From assembly GCF_037203605.1 (NCBI RefSeq), contig NZ_JBBDHC010000012.1:54106-118105 (forward strand): 64,000 nucleotides of DNA. The letters run 5' to 3'. Made by a program: the position numbers and the translations under genes. The DNA is from Denitratimonas tolerans. GTDB lineage: Bacteria; Pseudomonadota; Gammaproteobacteria; Xanthomonadales; Xanthomonadaceae. Within the stretch, counting starts at the first letter, position 1. Every line of letters begins with the position of its first letter. The notes under the pieces are model-generated. The model saw only the letters and a list, made by a program, of their open reading frames with translations. It was not told where the DNA came from and made no database searches. This document shows, piece by piece, positions 1 to 9,823 of the stretch.

Positions 1-1395
<1,395 letters not shown>

Positions 1396-1399
1396 TTCA

Positions 1400-1451
1400 G
1401 CCCCTGCCGATCACGGCGATCTTCGCAGATCGGCGGCGTGGCTGCAGGGGC
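1400..1451 (-). promoter_or_regulatory. Hairpin covering the hsdM ribosome binding site
   Basis: Read on the minus strand, GCCCCTGC pairs perfectly with GCAGGGGC. Inside it CCGATC pairs with GATCGG. The 3' arm contains the only plausible Shine-Dalgarno bases of hsdM, 5 nt before its ATG. This geometry would hide the ribosome site when folded, so translational control of the methylase is possible. The structure is visible in the sequence; the regulatory role is inferred. Confidence 0.45.
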
Positions 1452-1489
1452 GGGGTGTGCGGACCCGGTCCGGAAGGCGGGGCGGCGAC

Positions 1490-1915
1490 CTACATGTCGT
1501 ACTTGTTCAACTCGAAGCCGCGCGCCTTGTAGTCGCGCCAGCGTTCGCGCTGCGGCTCGCGCGCGGCCGGATCGGCCGGGACGACTTCCAGCACCCGCTC
1601 GCAGGTGCCGCGGAAGGCGGCGTCGCGCAGGTTGATGATGTAGGGGCGGTCGGGCACGTCGATGTCGGGCGCAACGATGAGGACCGGCGTGTTCTCGTCG
1701 TCCTCGTCGGCACCGGCGATCTGGTGCGGGATGAAGGCGTCTTCCTCGAAATCCCACAGCCGCCCGTCGAGCAGATCCGCCTGATCCTGGTCGCGGACCA
1801 GGATCAGGGTGGACTTGTCGGCGCGGAAACAGCGCTTCGCCAGTTCGCAGACCAGCAGCAGCGGATCGCTTTCGAAGCGCGGCTTGCCGATCAGGTAGAA
1901 GTCCGCGCGCGGCAT
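1490..1915 (-). CDS. holC: DNA polymerase III chi subunit
   Basis: A 141-residue protein of the HolC family. Chi is part of the clamp-loader complex of the replicase and contacts SSB, linking the polymerase to single-stranded DNA. The opening MPRADFYLIGKPRF and the internal LLLVCELAKRCFRADK and RPYIINLRD stretches are characteristic, and the length is normal for the family. Its ATG lies one base after the pepA stop codon, so it is translated from the same message as pepA. This pepA-holC pairing is conserved in gammaproteobacteria, where valS usually comes next. Here hsdM comes next instead. Confidence 0.93.
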   Translation of the reverse strand: MPRADFYLIGKPRFESDPLLLVCELAKRCFRADKSTLILVRDQDQADLLDGRLWDFEEDAFIPHQIAGADEDDENTPVLIVAPDIDVPDRPYIINLRDAAFRGTCERVLEVVPADPAAREPQRERWRDYKARGFELNKYDM

Positions 1916-1916
1916 G

Positions 1917-3392
1917 TCACTGGCGGCCGATCAGCCACTCGACCAGGAGGTTCACCGGGCGGCCGGTGGCCAGGCCCTTGCGGCCTTCGTCCCAGGCGGT
2001 GCCGGCGATGTCCAGGTGCGCCCAGCGCTGCTGGCCCTCGGTGAAGCGGGCCAGGAAGCAGGCGGCGGTGATGGAGCCGGCGGACTTGCCGCCGATGTTG
2101 GCCATGTCGGCGCAGACCGAATCGAGCTGGGGCTGGTAGTCGTCCCACAGCGGCATGCGCCAGGCGCGGTCGTGGCTGATCTGGCCGGCGGCGAGAAGCT
2201 CGTCGGCCAGCGCCTCGTCGCGGCTCATCAGGCCGTGCGCGTGCTTGCCCAGCGCGATGACGCAGGCACCGGTGAGGGTGGCCACGTCGATCAGGGTGGC
2301 CGGTTCGAAGCGCTGCGCGTAGGTGAGCGCGTCGCACAGGATCAGGCGGCCTTCGGCATCGGTGTTGAGCACCTCGATGGTCTTGCCGGACATCGAGGTG
2401 AGGATGTCGCCGGGGCGGTACGAGGTGCCGTCGGGCATGTTTTCCGCGGCCGCCGCGATGGCGACCAGGTTGATGCGCAGGCCCAGCGTGGCCGCGGCAA
2501 GGAAGGTGCCCAGCACGCTCGCGGCACCGCACATGTCGAACTTCATCTCGTCCATCGACGGGCCGGGCTTGATCGAGATGCCGCCGGTGTCGAAGGTGAT
2601 GCCTTTGCCGACCAGCACGTGCGGTTTTTCACTCTCCGGCGCGCCGCGGTAGCGCAGCACGATGAGGCGCGGCGGGTTGGCGCTGCCCTGCGCCACGCCC
2701 AGCAGCGCGCCCATGCCCAGCGCCTTCATCTGTTCGGTATCCAGAACCTCGAGCGACACCTTTTCGCTCACCTCGGCGATCTTGGCGGCCTGCTCGGCGA
2801 GATAGACCGGGGTGCAGATGTTGGGCGGCAGGTTGCCCAGCTCGCGCGCCAGGGTGACGCCATCGGCGATGCCCTGGGCGATGCGCAGCTCGTCGGCGAA
2901 ATCGGCATCGCCCGAAAGGCTGAGTGCGGCGAGCGGCGTGGCCTTGGCGGACTTGCGGGTGGCGGAATAGGTGTAGCTGACGTGGAAGGCGGCCAGTGCG
3001 GCCTGGCGAATCTTCCAGGCGGCGTCGCGGCCGGCCACGTCGAGCTCGGGCAGGGTGCTGTGGACGCGCGCGGCCGGGCCGCCGCGCAGGGTGCGGATGG
3101 CGTCGGTGCAGGCGGTGAGATAGCGACCGGCGTCGAGCTTGGCCGCTTCGCCCACGCCGACCAGCAGCACGCGCGTGGCGCGGATGCCGTCGAGCGCGAG
3201 CAGCAGCGCGCAGCGCCCCGCCTTGCCCGAAACGTCGCCACTCTTGAGCAGGGCGGCGATGCGGCCGCCGCAGGCCTGGTCGAGCTGGTGGGCGGCGGGG
3301 GAAAGTCCCCGGTCTTCGAAAACGGCGGCAATGACGGCGTCGGTATCGATTTGCGCGGGATCGGTGCGCAGCACACTCGTGTTCAGGCTCAT
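1917..3392 (-). CDS. pepA: Leucyl aminopeptidase (M17 family)
   Basis: A cytosolic dinuclear-zinc aminopeptidase of 491 residues that removes N-terminal residues from peptides. PepA homologues can also bind DNA in Xer recombination and carAB control. The M17 signature NTDAEGRLILCDALTYAQ and the metal/catalytic segment VGKGITFDTGGISIKPG are both intact. The ATG at 3392 is preferred over upstream starts because AGGAAAACC precedes it at good spacing and because the resulting length matches the family. It is divergent from lptF, and the 175-base gap between them must hold both promoters. holC follows immediately downstream. Confidence 0.95.
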   Translation of the reverse strand: MSLNTSVLRTDPAQIDTDAVIAAVFEDRGLSPAAHQLDQACGGRIAALLKSGDVSGKAGRCALLLALDGIRATRVLLVGVGEAAKLDAGRYLTACTDAIRTLRGGPAARVHSTLPELDVAGRDAAWKIRQAALAAFHVSYTYSATRKSAKATPLAALSLSGDADFADELRIAQGIADGVTLARELGNLPPNICTPVYLAEQAAKIAEVSEKVSLEVLDTEQMKALGMGALLGVAQGSANPPRLIVLRYRGAPESEKPHVLVGKGITFDTGGISIKPGPSMDEMKFDMCGAASVLGTFLAAATLGLRINLVAIAAAAENMPDGTSYRPGDILTSMSGKTIEVLNTDAEGRLILCDALTYAQRFEPATLIDVATLTGACVIALGKHAHGLMSRDEALADELLAAGQISHDRAWRMPLWDDYQPQLDSVCADMANIGGKSAGSITAACFLARFTEGQQRWAHLDIAGTAWDEGRKGLATGRPVNLLVEWLIGRQ

Positions 3393-3567
3393 GGTTTTCC
3401 TGCTGTGGGGAGACGGGCGATACTTCGACACGCTGCCGGCGCCGGTACCATGTCGCGGCGCAACCGCGACCACGAAGCATTCTAGTGCATACCCATCCCG
3501 ACCCCACCAGCCACCCCGCCAGCATGCCGAACAGCGCGGCAGGCGTTCGTGCGTCGGAGCCGGGCGC

Positions 3568-4665
3568 GTGAGCCGGCCGCGCTGGCCGATCATCGATCGC
3601 TACGTGCTTGGCCAGCTCCTGGCGACGTTCGGCGCGAGCCTGCTGGTGCTGGTGCTGGTGAGCATGGGCGGACTGGTCGCCGACCTTCTGGGCAAGATTG
3701 CGCGCGGCAGGCTGCCGCCGGGCCTGCTCATCTCCCAGCTCGGACTGCGCGCGCTGGACTTCCTGCCGCTGTTGCTGCCGCTGGCGCTGTTTCTGGCGGT
3801 GCTGCTGGCTTATGGGCGCCTGTATCGCGACAGCGAGATGGCGGTGCTGGCGGCGGCGGGGCTGGGCATCCGGCGACTGGCGCGGCCGCTGGTGTGGTTG
3901 ACGGTGCCGGTGGCTGCAGTCGTCGGGGTGACCTCGCTGTGGCTTTCTCCGGCGGCGCTGCGCACCTCGCAGGCGATGATCGAGGCGGCCAACAAGTCGC
4001 TGCTGGTGGCCGGGCTCGAGCCCGGACGCTTTGTCGAGATACCCGGGCGCAACGGCGTGGTCTACCTCAGCCAGATGGATGACGACGGCCGTCGCTTCCG
4101 CAACCTGTTCGTGCACAACGAGCGCGACGGGCGCATCGACGTGGTGACCGCACAGGCCGGTGAGCTGTTCCAGGAAAGCCAGGGCGAGGAACGCTACCTG
4201 CGGCTGGTCGATGGCTTCCGCGTGGAGGGTGAACTGGGCAGTGACGCCTTCCGCATGATGCGCTTTGCCGGCAATGACATCCGCGTGCCGGATGCCGAGC
4301 CGGGCAATGTCGGTCGCGCCGAACAACGCATGACCACGCCCGAACTGGTGCGGATCGATGCGCCGGAGGAGCGCGCCGAATTGCACTGGCGACTGGCCAC
4401 GCCGCTGGCGACCCTGATCCTTGCGCTGCTGGCGCTGCCGCTGGCGCACTCGCCACCGCGCAGCGCGCGCTACGGGCGCGTGCTGGTGGCGCTGCTGGGC
4501 TATGTCGTCTATCTGAACATGCTGGGGCTGGGACGTGCGTTCATAGCTTCCGGCACCGTGCCGGTGTGGGCGGGGCTGTGGTGGGTGCATCTGCCGGCGG
4601 CAGGCATCGCGCTGTACCTGCTCTGGCGCGACGAGCACCTGGCGCGGCCCGGAGGGGCGAGCTGA
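3568..4665 (+). CDS. lptF: LPS export ABC transporter permease LptF
   Basis: One of the two inner-membrane permease subunits of the LptB2FGC machine, which extracts lipopolysaccharide from the inner membrane and pushes it along the periplasmic Lpt bridge. The 365-residue protein has N-terminal membrane helices (about residues 15-120), a periplasmic beta-jellyroll region, and C-terminal helices, which is the standard YjgP/YjgQ layout. The start is taken as GTG at 3568, giving VSRPRWPIIDRYVLGQLL; the family begins just before this IIDRY stretch. Its TGA shares one base with the lptG ATG, so the two are translationally coupled. The divergent gene is pepA, the usual arrangement in this group. Confidence 0.93.
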   Translation: MSRPRWPIIDRYVLGQLLATFGASLLVLVLVSMGGLVADLLGKIARGRLPPGLLISQLGLRALDFLPLLLPLALFLAVLLAYGRLYRDSEMAVLAAAGLGIRRLARPLVWLTVPVAAVVGVTSLWLSPAALRTSQAMIEAANKSLLVAGLEPGRFVEIPGRNGVVYLSQMDDDGRRFRNLFVHNERDGRIDVVTAQAGELFQESQGEERYLRLVDGFRVEGELGSDAFRMMRFAGNDIRVPDAEPGNVGRAEQRMTTPELVRIDAPEERAELHWRLATPLATLILALLALPLAHSPPRSARYGRVLVALLGYVVYLNMLGLGRAFIASGTVPVWAGLWWVHLPAAGIALYLLWRDEHLARPGGAS

Positions 4666-5762
4666 TGCGCTGGCGGTTCGGACTGGCCGATCGCATGATC
4701 GCCCTGCGCGTGGCGGCGGCGCTGTCGGCCGCATGGTTCGTGCTGGTGGGTTTCGATGCGATCACCGCGCTGGTGGGCCAGTTGGCCAACATCGGGCAGG
4801 GCAGCTACGGTTTCAGCGAAGTCCTGATCTATACCGTCTATACCCTGCCGCGGCGCGCGTACACGCTTTTCCCCACGGCCGCCGTGATCGGTGCGCTTCT
4901 GGGCCTGGGCGCGCTGGCGGCCAGTTCGGAGCTGACCGCGCTGCGTGCGATCGGGCTGTCGCGGGCGCGGATCTGCGTGGCGGCGGTGGCCGTCATCGCC
5001 CTGCTGACCCTGGCCATGGTGATCGTGGCCGAGACCATTGGTCCGGCCGGTGAGGAACAGGCCCAGACCCGGGCGATGGAAGCCAAGAGTTCGGATATCA
5101 AGAGCCTGCGCGGTTCGGGCCTGTGGGCGCGCGAAGGCGACACGTTCCTCAACGCGAAGCAGGGCAACGTGGTTGGCCGCGGGGCAGACTCCACCATCGA
5201 GCTGTCGGACGTGACGCTCTACGAATTCGACCAGGACGGGCGGCTCGCCTCGATCGCCGTGGTGCAGAAGGCGCTGCACCACAGCGGCGTATGGGAGCTG
5301 CGCGACGTGCATCGCTCGCGCTTCGGCCTGCGCGAGGTGGTGAGCGAACAGGTACCGGAGGAACGCTGGGCATCGCGGCTCAACCCCGACGTGCTGCAGC
5401 TGGGCGTGACCCGGCCCCGCTACCTGCGCATGACCGAACTGCGCAACAGCCTGGAGTACCTGGTCCGCAACGAGCTGGACATGGGCGAGTTCGAATCCGC
5501 CTACTGGGCGCGGATCTTCTATCCCTTTTCGACGCTCGTGCTGTGCCTTGCCGCCCTGCCGTTCGCGTTCGGGACGCTGCGCTCGGGCGGATTCGGCAAG
5601 CGGCTGTTCGTCGGCATCGTGCTGGGCGTGGGCATGTTCACCGCCCAGACGCTGTCGGTGAACCTCGCGCAGGTCTACCACCTCGACCTGCGTCTGGCCT
5701 ACGGCCTGCCGCCGCTGCTGGTGGCCCTGGTTTCCTGGCTGCATTTTCGCGGCAGGCAATAG
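4665..5762 (+). CDS. lptG: LPS export ABC transporter permease LptG
   Basis: The second permease of the LptB2FGC lipopolysaccharide exporter, 365 residues, paired with LptF. It shows six predicted membrane segments, three near each end, flanking a periplasmic domain of about 170 residues that resembles LptF. The start ATG overlaps the lptF stop as TGATG, which supports this start over any upstream one. Substitution-free family features include the early RMIALRV and AAASLV-like hydrophobic helix. LptB, LptC and LptA are not in the window. Confidence 0.92.
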   Translation: MRWRFGLADRMIALRVAAALSAAWFVLVGFDAITALVGQLANIGQGSYGFSEVLIYTVYTLPRRAYTLFPTAAVIGALLGLGALAASSELTALRAIGLSRARICVAAVAVIALLTLAMVIVAETIGPAGEEQAQTRAMEAKSSDIKSLRGSGLWAREGDTFLNAKQGNVVGRGADSTIELSDVTLYEFDQDGRLASIAVVQKALHHSGVWELRDVHRSRFGLREVVSEQVPEERWASRLNPDVLQLGVTRPRYLRMTELRNSLEYLVRNELDMGEFESAYWARIFYPFSTLVLCLAALPFAFGTLRSGGFGKRLFVGIVLGVGMFTAQTLSVNLAQVYHLDLRLAYGLPPLLVALVSWLHFRGRQ

Positions 5763-5841
5763 GGCGAGCCGCCGGCGGCCGGGAATCCTCGGGCGCGGGC
5801 CGGCTATGATCCGCAGCTGATCCGCTTCCGGCCTTCGTCCC

Positions 5842-7005
5842 ATGACATCCAACCGCACTTTCGGCTTCGGCACCCGCGCCATCCACGCCGGCCAGTCCCC
5901 TGATCCCTCCACCGGTGCCGTGATGACACCGATCTATGCCACCTCCACCTACGTGCAGAAGAGCCCGGGCGTACACCAGGGCTTCGAGTACTCGCGCAGC
6001 CACAACCCCACCCGCTTCGCCTACGAACGCTGCGTCGCCGCGCTCGAATCGGGCGCGCATGGATACGCCTTCGCCTCCGGGCTGGCGGCGACCGGCACGG
6101 TGCTGGAGACGCTGGATTCGGGCAGCCACGTCATCTGCATGGACGACGTGTACGGCGGCACCTACCGGATCATGGAGCGGGTGCGGCGGCGCTCGGCCGG
6201 ACTGTCGTTCTCGTTCGTGGACCTGGGCGACATGGCCGCGCTGGAGGCGGCGGTGCGGCCGGAAACGCGCATGATCTGGTGCGAGACGCCCACCAATCCC
6301 CTGCTCAAGATCGTGGACCTGGAGCGGCTGGCGCAGTTCACGCGCGCGCGCGGCATCTGGCTGGTGGTCGACAACACCTTCGCCTCGCCCATGCTGCAGC
6401 GTCCGCTGGAGCTTGGCGCGCACGCGGTGGTGCATTCGGCCACCAAGTATCTCAACGGGCATTCGGACATCGTCGGCGGCGTGGCCGTGGTGGGCGATGA
6501 CGCCGAGCTGGCCGAGCGCATCGGCTTTTTGCAGAACGCCGTGGGCGGCATCCAGGGGCCGTTCGACAGCTTCCTGGCGCTGCGCGGCCTCAAGACCCTG
6601 CACCTGCGCATGCGCGCGCACTGCGACAACGCGCTGGCGCTGGCGCAGTGGCTGGAAAGCCACCCGGCGGTGGAGCGGGTGCTGCATCCCGGGCTGGCCT
6701 CGCATCCGCAGCACGCGCTGGCGGCGCGCCAGATGCACGGCTTCGGCGGCATGATCACGATCTTCGTGAAGGGCGGGCTCGCGGCCGCCCGCCGGATGAT
6801 GGAGCGCACCGAACTGTTCGCCCTCGCCGAGTCGCTGGGCGGCGTCGAAAGCCTGGTCAACCATCCGGCGATCATGACGCACGCCTCGATTCCGGCGGAA
6901 ACCCGCGCCGCGCTGGGCATCACCGACAACCTCGTCCGCCTGTCGGTGGGCGTGGAGGATCTGGAGGATCTGCGGCGCGATCTGGACGCGGCTTTGTCCG
7001 CCTGA
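5842..7005 (+). CDS. metB: Trans-sulfuration PLP enzyme (cystathionine gamma-synthase/lyase family)
   Basis: A 387-residue fold-type I pyridoxal-phosphate enzyme of the Cys/Met metabolism family. Family members make cystathionine from an activated homoserine plus cysteine, or cleave cystathionine. The PLP lysine lies in SATKYLNGH, and other hallmarks are TRAIHAGQSPDPSTGAV near the N-terminus, the SRSHNPTR tyrosine/arginine loop and ETPTNPLLKI. Sequence alone does not decide between gamma-synthase and gamma-lyase. The symbol is the commonest assignment for this family in Xanthomonadales. It stands alone between lptG and a glutaredoxin, and no other methionine gene is nearby. Confidence 0.8.
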   Translation: MTSNRTFGFGTRAIHAGQSPDPSTGAVMTPIYATSTYVQKSPGVHQGFEYSRSHNPTRFAYERCVAALESGAHGYAFASGLAATGTVLETLDSGSHVICMDDVYGGTYRIMERVRRRSAGLSFSFVDLGDMAALEAAVRPETRMIWCETPTNPLLKIVDLERLAQFTRARGIWLVVDNTFASPMLQRPLELGAHAVVHSATKYLNGHSDIVGGVAVVGDDAELAERIGFLQNAVGGIQGPFDSFLALRGLKTLHLRMRAHCDNALALAQWLESHPAVERVLHPGLASHPQHALAARQMHGFGGMITIFVKGGLAAARRMMERTELFALAESLGGVESLVNHPAIMTHASIPAETRAALGITDNLVRLSVGVEDLEDLRRDLDAALSA

Positions 7006-7089
7006 TCCGCGACTCATGCCGCGTTGTTGCAGCGCGGCGTAGAATCCGCGCGCTTTGGCACCCCCATCTTTGACGCAAGGAAACACCCC

Positions 7090-8016
7090 ATGTCCCTCGA
7101 TCCCACCGTGCGCGGGCGCATCGAAGCGCTGCTGGCGCAAAATCCCGTCGTGCTCTTCATGAAGGGCGTGCAGGGCGCGCCGCAGTGCGGGTTTTCCGCC
7201 AAGGCGTCCGGCATCCTCGACAGCCTCGGCGTGGAGTACGCCAGCGTCAACGTACTGGCCGATGCGGAAATCCGCGAAGGCATCAAGGCATTCGGCAACT
7301 GGCCGACCATCCCGCAGCTCTATGTGCGCGGCGAACTGGTCGGCGGCAGCGACATCATCACCGGCCTGATGGACTCGGGCGAGCTGTTTCCGCTGCTGGG
7401 CGTCGCCGCGCCGGATCGCACCCCGCCGCAGATCCGCATCACCCCGGCTGCCGCGGAGGCGATCCGCAGCGCCATGACCGATGCCGACGGCCTCGCGCTG
7501 CACCTGTCGATCGGGCCGCGCTTCGAGGCGCAGTTCCAGCTCGCTCCGGCCGCGCCGGGCGACGTGGTGTCCGAATCCGAAGGCATCGCGGTGCATTTCG
7601 ACCTCGCCAGCGCGCAGCGCGCGCGCGGCCTGGAGATCGACTGGGTCGAGGACGTGCGCGGTGCGGGCCTGACCATCCGCAATCCCAATGCGCCGGCACC
7701 GGTGAAGTCGATTTCGGTCGAGGCGCTGCGCGATCGGCTGGCGGCCGGCAGCATGACGGTCATCGACGTGCGGCCGCTGGCGGCGCGCAAGATCGCGCCG
7801 TTTTCCGGCGCACACACCGTGATGGACGAGGCCTCGCGCGGGCATCTGGAGGCCATGGACAAGGCCACGTCGATCGCCTTCCTCTGCCATCACGGCAGCT
7901 CCAGCCTGCAGGCCGCCGAGCACTTTCGCGCGCTGGGTTTCAGCGACGTCTGGAACATCGAGGGCGGCATCGACGCCTGGTCGCAGCGCATCGATCCGTC
8001 GGTGCCGCGCTACTGA
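7090..8016 (+). CDS. grxD: Monothiol CGFS glutaredoxin with HesB-like and rhodanese domains
   Basis: A 308-residue fusion. Residues 1-105 form a Grx4-type monothiol glutaredoxin with the CGFS motif at 33-36 and WPTIPQLY, the type that binds and transfers [2Fe-2S] clusters. Residues 113-200 resemble an IscA/HesB A-type carrier fold, but the three cluster-binding cysteines are absent. Residues 206-302 form a rhodanese domain whose active-site loop is LCHHGSSS with Cys266. The ATG at 7090 starts the MSLDPTVRGRIEALL glutaredoxin helix, and AAGGAAA lies upstream. Joining cluster transfer and sulfur transfer in one chain fits Fe-S assembly or repair. The exact job is inferred. Confidence 0.88.
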   Translation: MSLDPTVRGRIEALLAQNPVVLFMKGVQGAPQCGFSAKASGILDSLGVEYASVNVLADAEIREGIKAFGNWPTIPQLYVRGELVGGSDIITGLMDSGELFPLLGVAAPDRTPPQIRITPAAAEAIRSAMTDADGLALHLSIGPRFEAQFQLAPAAPGDVVSESEGIAVHFDLASAQRARGLEIDWVEDVRGAGLTIRNPNAPAPVKSISVEALRDRLAAGSMTVIDVRPLAARKIAPFSGAHTVMDEASRGHLEAMDKATSIAFLCHHGSSSLQAAEHFRALGFSDVWNIEGGIDAWSQRIDPSVPRY

Positions 8017-8034
8017 GCGCGTGCCGGGCCGGCG

Positions 8035-8084
8035 GCGGTGCCACGGCCTTCCGCCGCACGGCCTTCGGGTCGGAAAGGCACCGC
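8035..8084. other. Interrupted hairpin after the glutaredoxin gene
   Basis: GCGGTG at 8035-8040 pairs with CACCGC at 8079-8084. Inside it CCTTCCG (8047-8053) pairs with CGGAAAGG (8071-8078) around a bulge. There is no T-tract on either strand, so this could be a factor-dependent terminator structure or simply a structured 3' end. Function is unknown. Confidence 0.3.
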
Positions 8085-8252
8085 GCAACGGGGGCGGCAG
8101 CGGGCAGGGCCGGCCTTGCAGAATTGTGAACTGCTGCAAAACTTGACCTGAGGCATGGAAAAACCGAGCAATTGCGCTATTTTTGATCCGAATTTCTCTA
8201 AATGGCTTCCGCGTCGCCCAGGTGGGCGGTGATCGAAGCCGGGGAGGACGGC

Positions 8253-8570
8253 ATGACAGGGCATGCGGCGCGCTTCATCACGGGACTGGCCATGGCATCA
8301 GTGCTCGCCGGCTGCAGCGGCTCGCCGGCGTCGCGCGCGGCGCTGGCCTGCGAAGAGGCCGCCAAGGAACGTGCCGAAGGCAAGATGCTTTCGGTCGACC
8401 TCAAGGCCCTGGAGCAGAGCATGGTGAACGAGGGCGAAGACGTGCTCAGGCTGCAGGCACCGGTGACGCTCGACACCGGGCTGCAGACGCAATACACCCA
8501 GACGCTCGACTGCCGGGTCAGGGTCGCGAACGGGGAACTGCACGTGGTACGGGTGACTTTCGTCTTCTGA
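8253..8570 (+). CDS. Small putative lipoprotein, unknown function
   Basis: A 105-residue protein with a lipoprotein signal: a short basic start, a hydrophobic run and a lipobox LAGC with Cys21. The mature part is small and mixed in charge, and ends VRVTFVF. The ATG at 8253 is preferred because GGGGAGGAC stands just before it and because it places the signal peptide at the very N-terminus. An upstream in-frame start would bury the signal. No domain is recognised. It precedes gmk by 119 bases on the same strand. Membrane anchoring is a sound inference; function is not known. Confidence 0.65.
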   Translation: MTGHAARFITGLAMASVLAGCSGSPASRAALACEEAAKERAEGKMLSVDLKALEQSMVNEGEDVLRLQAPVTLDTGLQTQYTQTLDCRVRVANGELHVVRVTFVF

Positions 8571-8689
8571 CGCGCCGCACCGGAGTCCTGCGTAGTACCA
8601 TTTCGCCCCCTCGCGGCGATTCGCGCCGGCGAACCGGCCCGGAGTCTGCGCGTGACGACCCTGTTTCATCCCCGCAAGTGGCCTGGCGC

Positions 8690-9310
8690 ATGAGCGTGCG
8701 CCGCGGCTCCCTCTTCGTCATCGCGGCCCCTTCGGGGGCGGGGAAATCCTCGCTGGTCAATGCCGTGCTGGCGCGCGAGCCGGAGATTTCCCTCTCGATC
8801 TCCTTCACCTCGCGCGGCCCGCGCCCGAGCGAGCGGCACGCGCAGCACTACAACTTCGTCAGCGCCGACGAGTTCCGCCGCATGATCGAGGCCGGCGACT
8901 TCTTCGAGTACGCCATCGTGCACGGCGACTACAAGGGCACCGCGCGCCAGTCGGTCGAACCGCACCTGACGGCCGGGCGCGACGTGCTGCTGGAGATCGA
9001 CTGGCAGGGCGCGCGCCAGGTGCGCCAGAAGGTGCCCGACTGCGTGACGATCTTCATCCTGCCGCCCTCGCGCGAGGAGCTGGAGCGGCGCCTGCGCACG
9101 CGCGGGCAGGACTCCGAGGAAACCATCCTGCGCCGGCTTGCGGGATCGCGCGGCGAGATGGAGCATGCGCCGGAGTTCGACTATCTGGTGGTGAACCGCG
9201 ATTTCGGCCAGGCCACCGAGGATCTCCTGTCGATCATCCGCGCCCAGCGCCTGCGCACCGCCGCCCAGCTCGCCCACCATCCGGGGCTGCTGGAGGCGCT
9301 GCTGGCCTGA
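8690..9310 (+). CDS. gmk: Guanylate kinase
   Basis: Phosphorylates GMP to GDP with ATP, a required step of guanine nucleotide supply and of the (p)ppGpp precursor pool. The 206-residue protein carries the P-loop APSGAGKSSL near residue 13, the GMP-binding SFTSRGPRPSE, and EIDWQGARQV, and has the normal family length. The ATG at 8690 gives MSVRRGSLFVIAAPS, the expected N-terminus. It begins the conserved gmk-rpoZ-spoT-ridA-recG series, in which nucleotide synthesis, RNA polymerase omega and ppGpp metabolism sit together. Confidence 0.96.
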   Translation: MSVRRGSLFVIAAPSGAGKSSLVNAVLAREPEISLSISFTSRGPRPSERHAQHYNFVSADEFRRMIEAGDFFEYAIVHGDYKGTARQSVEPHLTAGRDVLLEIDWQGARQVRQKVPDCVTIFILPPSREELERRLRTRGQDSEETILRRLAGSRGEMEHAPEFDYLVVNRDFGQATEDLLSIIRAQRLRTAAQLAHHPGLLEALLA

Positions 9311-9347
9311 GCGCGGCCTCGGCCTGGCTTGATCGGCACGGCCTGAT

Positions 9348-9377
9348 TTGCCTCCGGCTTTGCATCTGACCTAAGAT
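9348..9377 (+). promoter_or_regulatory. Possible sigma-70 promoter for rpoZ
   Basis: TTGCCT (9348-9353) and TAAGAT (9372-9377) are separated by 18 bases and end about 43 bases before the rpoZ ATG. Hexamer matches are moderate. The reading is by eye only. Confidence 0.35.
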
Positions 9378-9420
9378 ACCGGGTTCGTTTGTCATTCCGG
9401 CTTTGGCCGAGGAAGCCCCC

Positions 9421-9720
9421 ATGGCTCGTGTCACCGTAGAAGATTGCCTCGAAGTGGTCGACAACCGTTTCGAACTGGTCATCATGGCCTCGCGCCGCGC
9501 GCGCCAGCTCGCCAAGGGTGCGCCCAGCACGCTGGAAGGCGACGAGGATGACGACAAGCCCACCGTGCTGGCGCTGCGTGAAATCGCCTCGCGCAGCATC
9601 GACGACGCCACCATCGCCGAAGTGGATCGCGTCGAGCGCGAGCGCCGCGAGCGCGAGGCGCTGGAATGGGCGGCCGCCGAAGTGGATGACGACCTGTCCA
9701 AGGGCGGCGACGACCTCTGA
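9421..9720 (+). CDS. rpoZ: RNA polymerase omega subunit
   Basis: The 99-residue omega subunit assists folding and assembly of beta-prime in RNA polymerase and contributes to ppGpp binding. The start MARVTVEDCLEVVDNRFELVI is the family signature. The ATG at 9421 is chosen because GAGGAAGCCCCC precedes it. The acidic C-terminal tail (EVDDDLSKGGDDL) is longer than in the shortest homologues but common in this order. It is followed by spoT, whose product makes and degrades ppGpp. Confidence 0.96.
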   Translation: MARVTVEDCLEVVDNRFELVIMASRRARQLAKGAPSTLEGDEDDDKPTVLALREIASRSIDDATIAEVDRVERERREREALEWAAAEVDDDLSKGGDDL

Positions 9721-9823
9721 TCGTTCGTGCCGTCGGTGCGCGTGCCGACGCGCCATCCGGCGTGAAGCCGCGGCCAGGGCCGCCGTCATTGCCCTGAACG
9801 GCGATGCTGCGTAGTCTGGCGGC

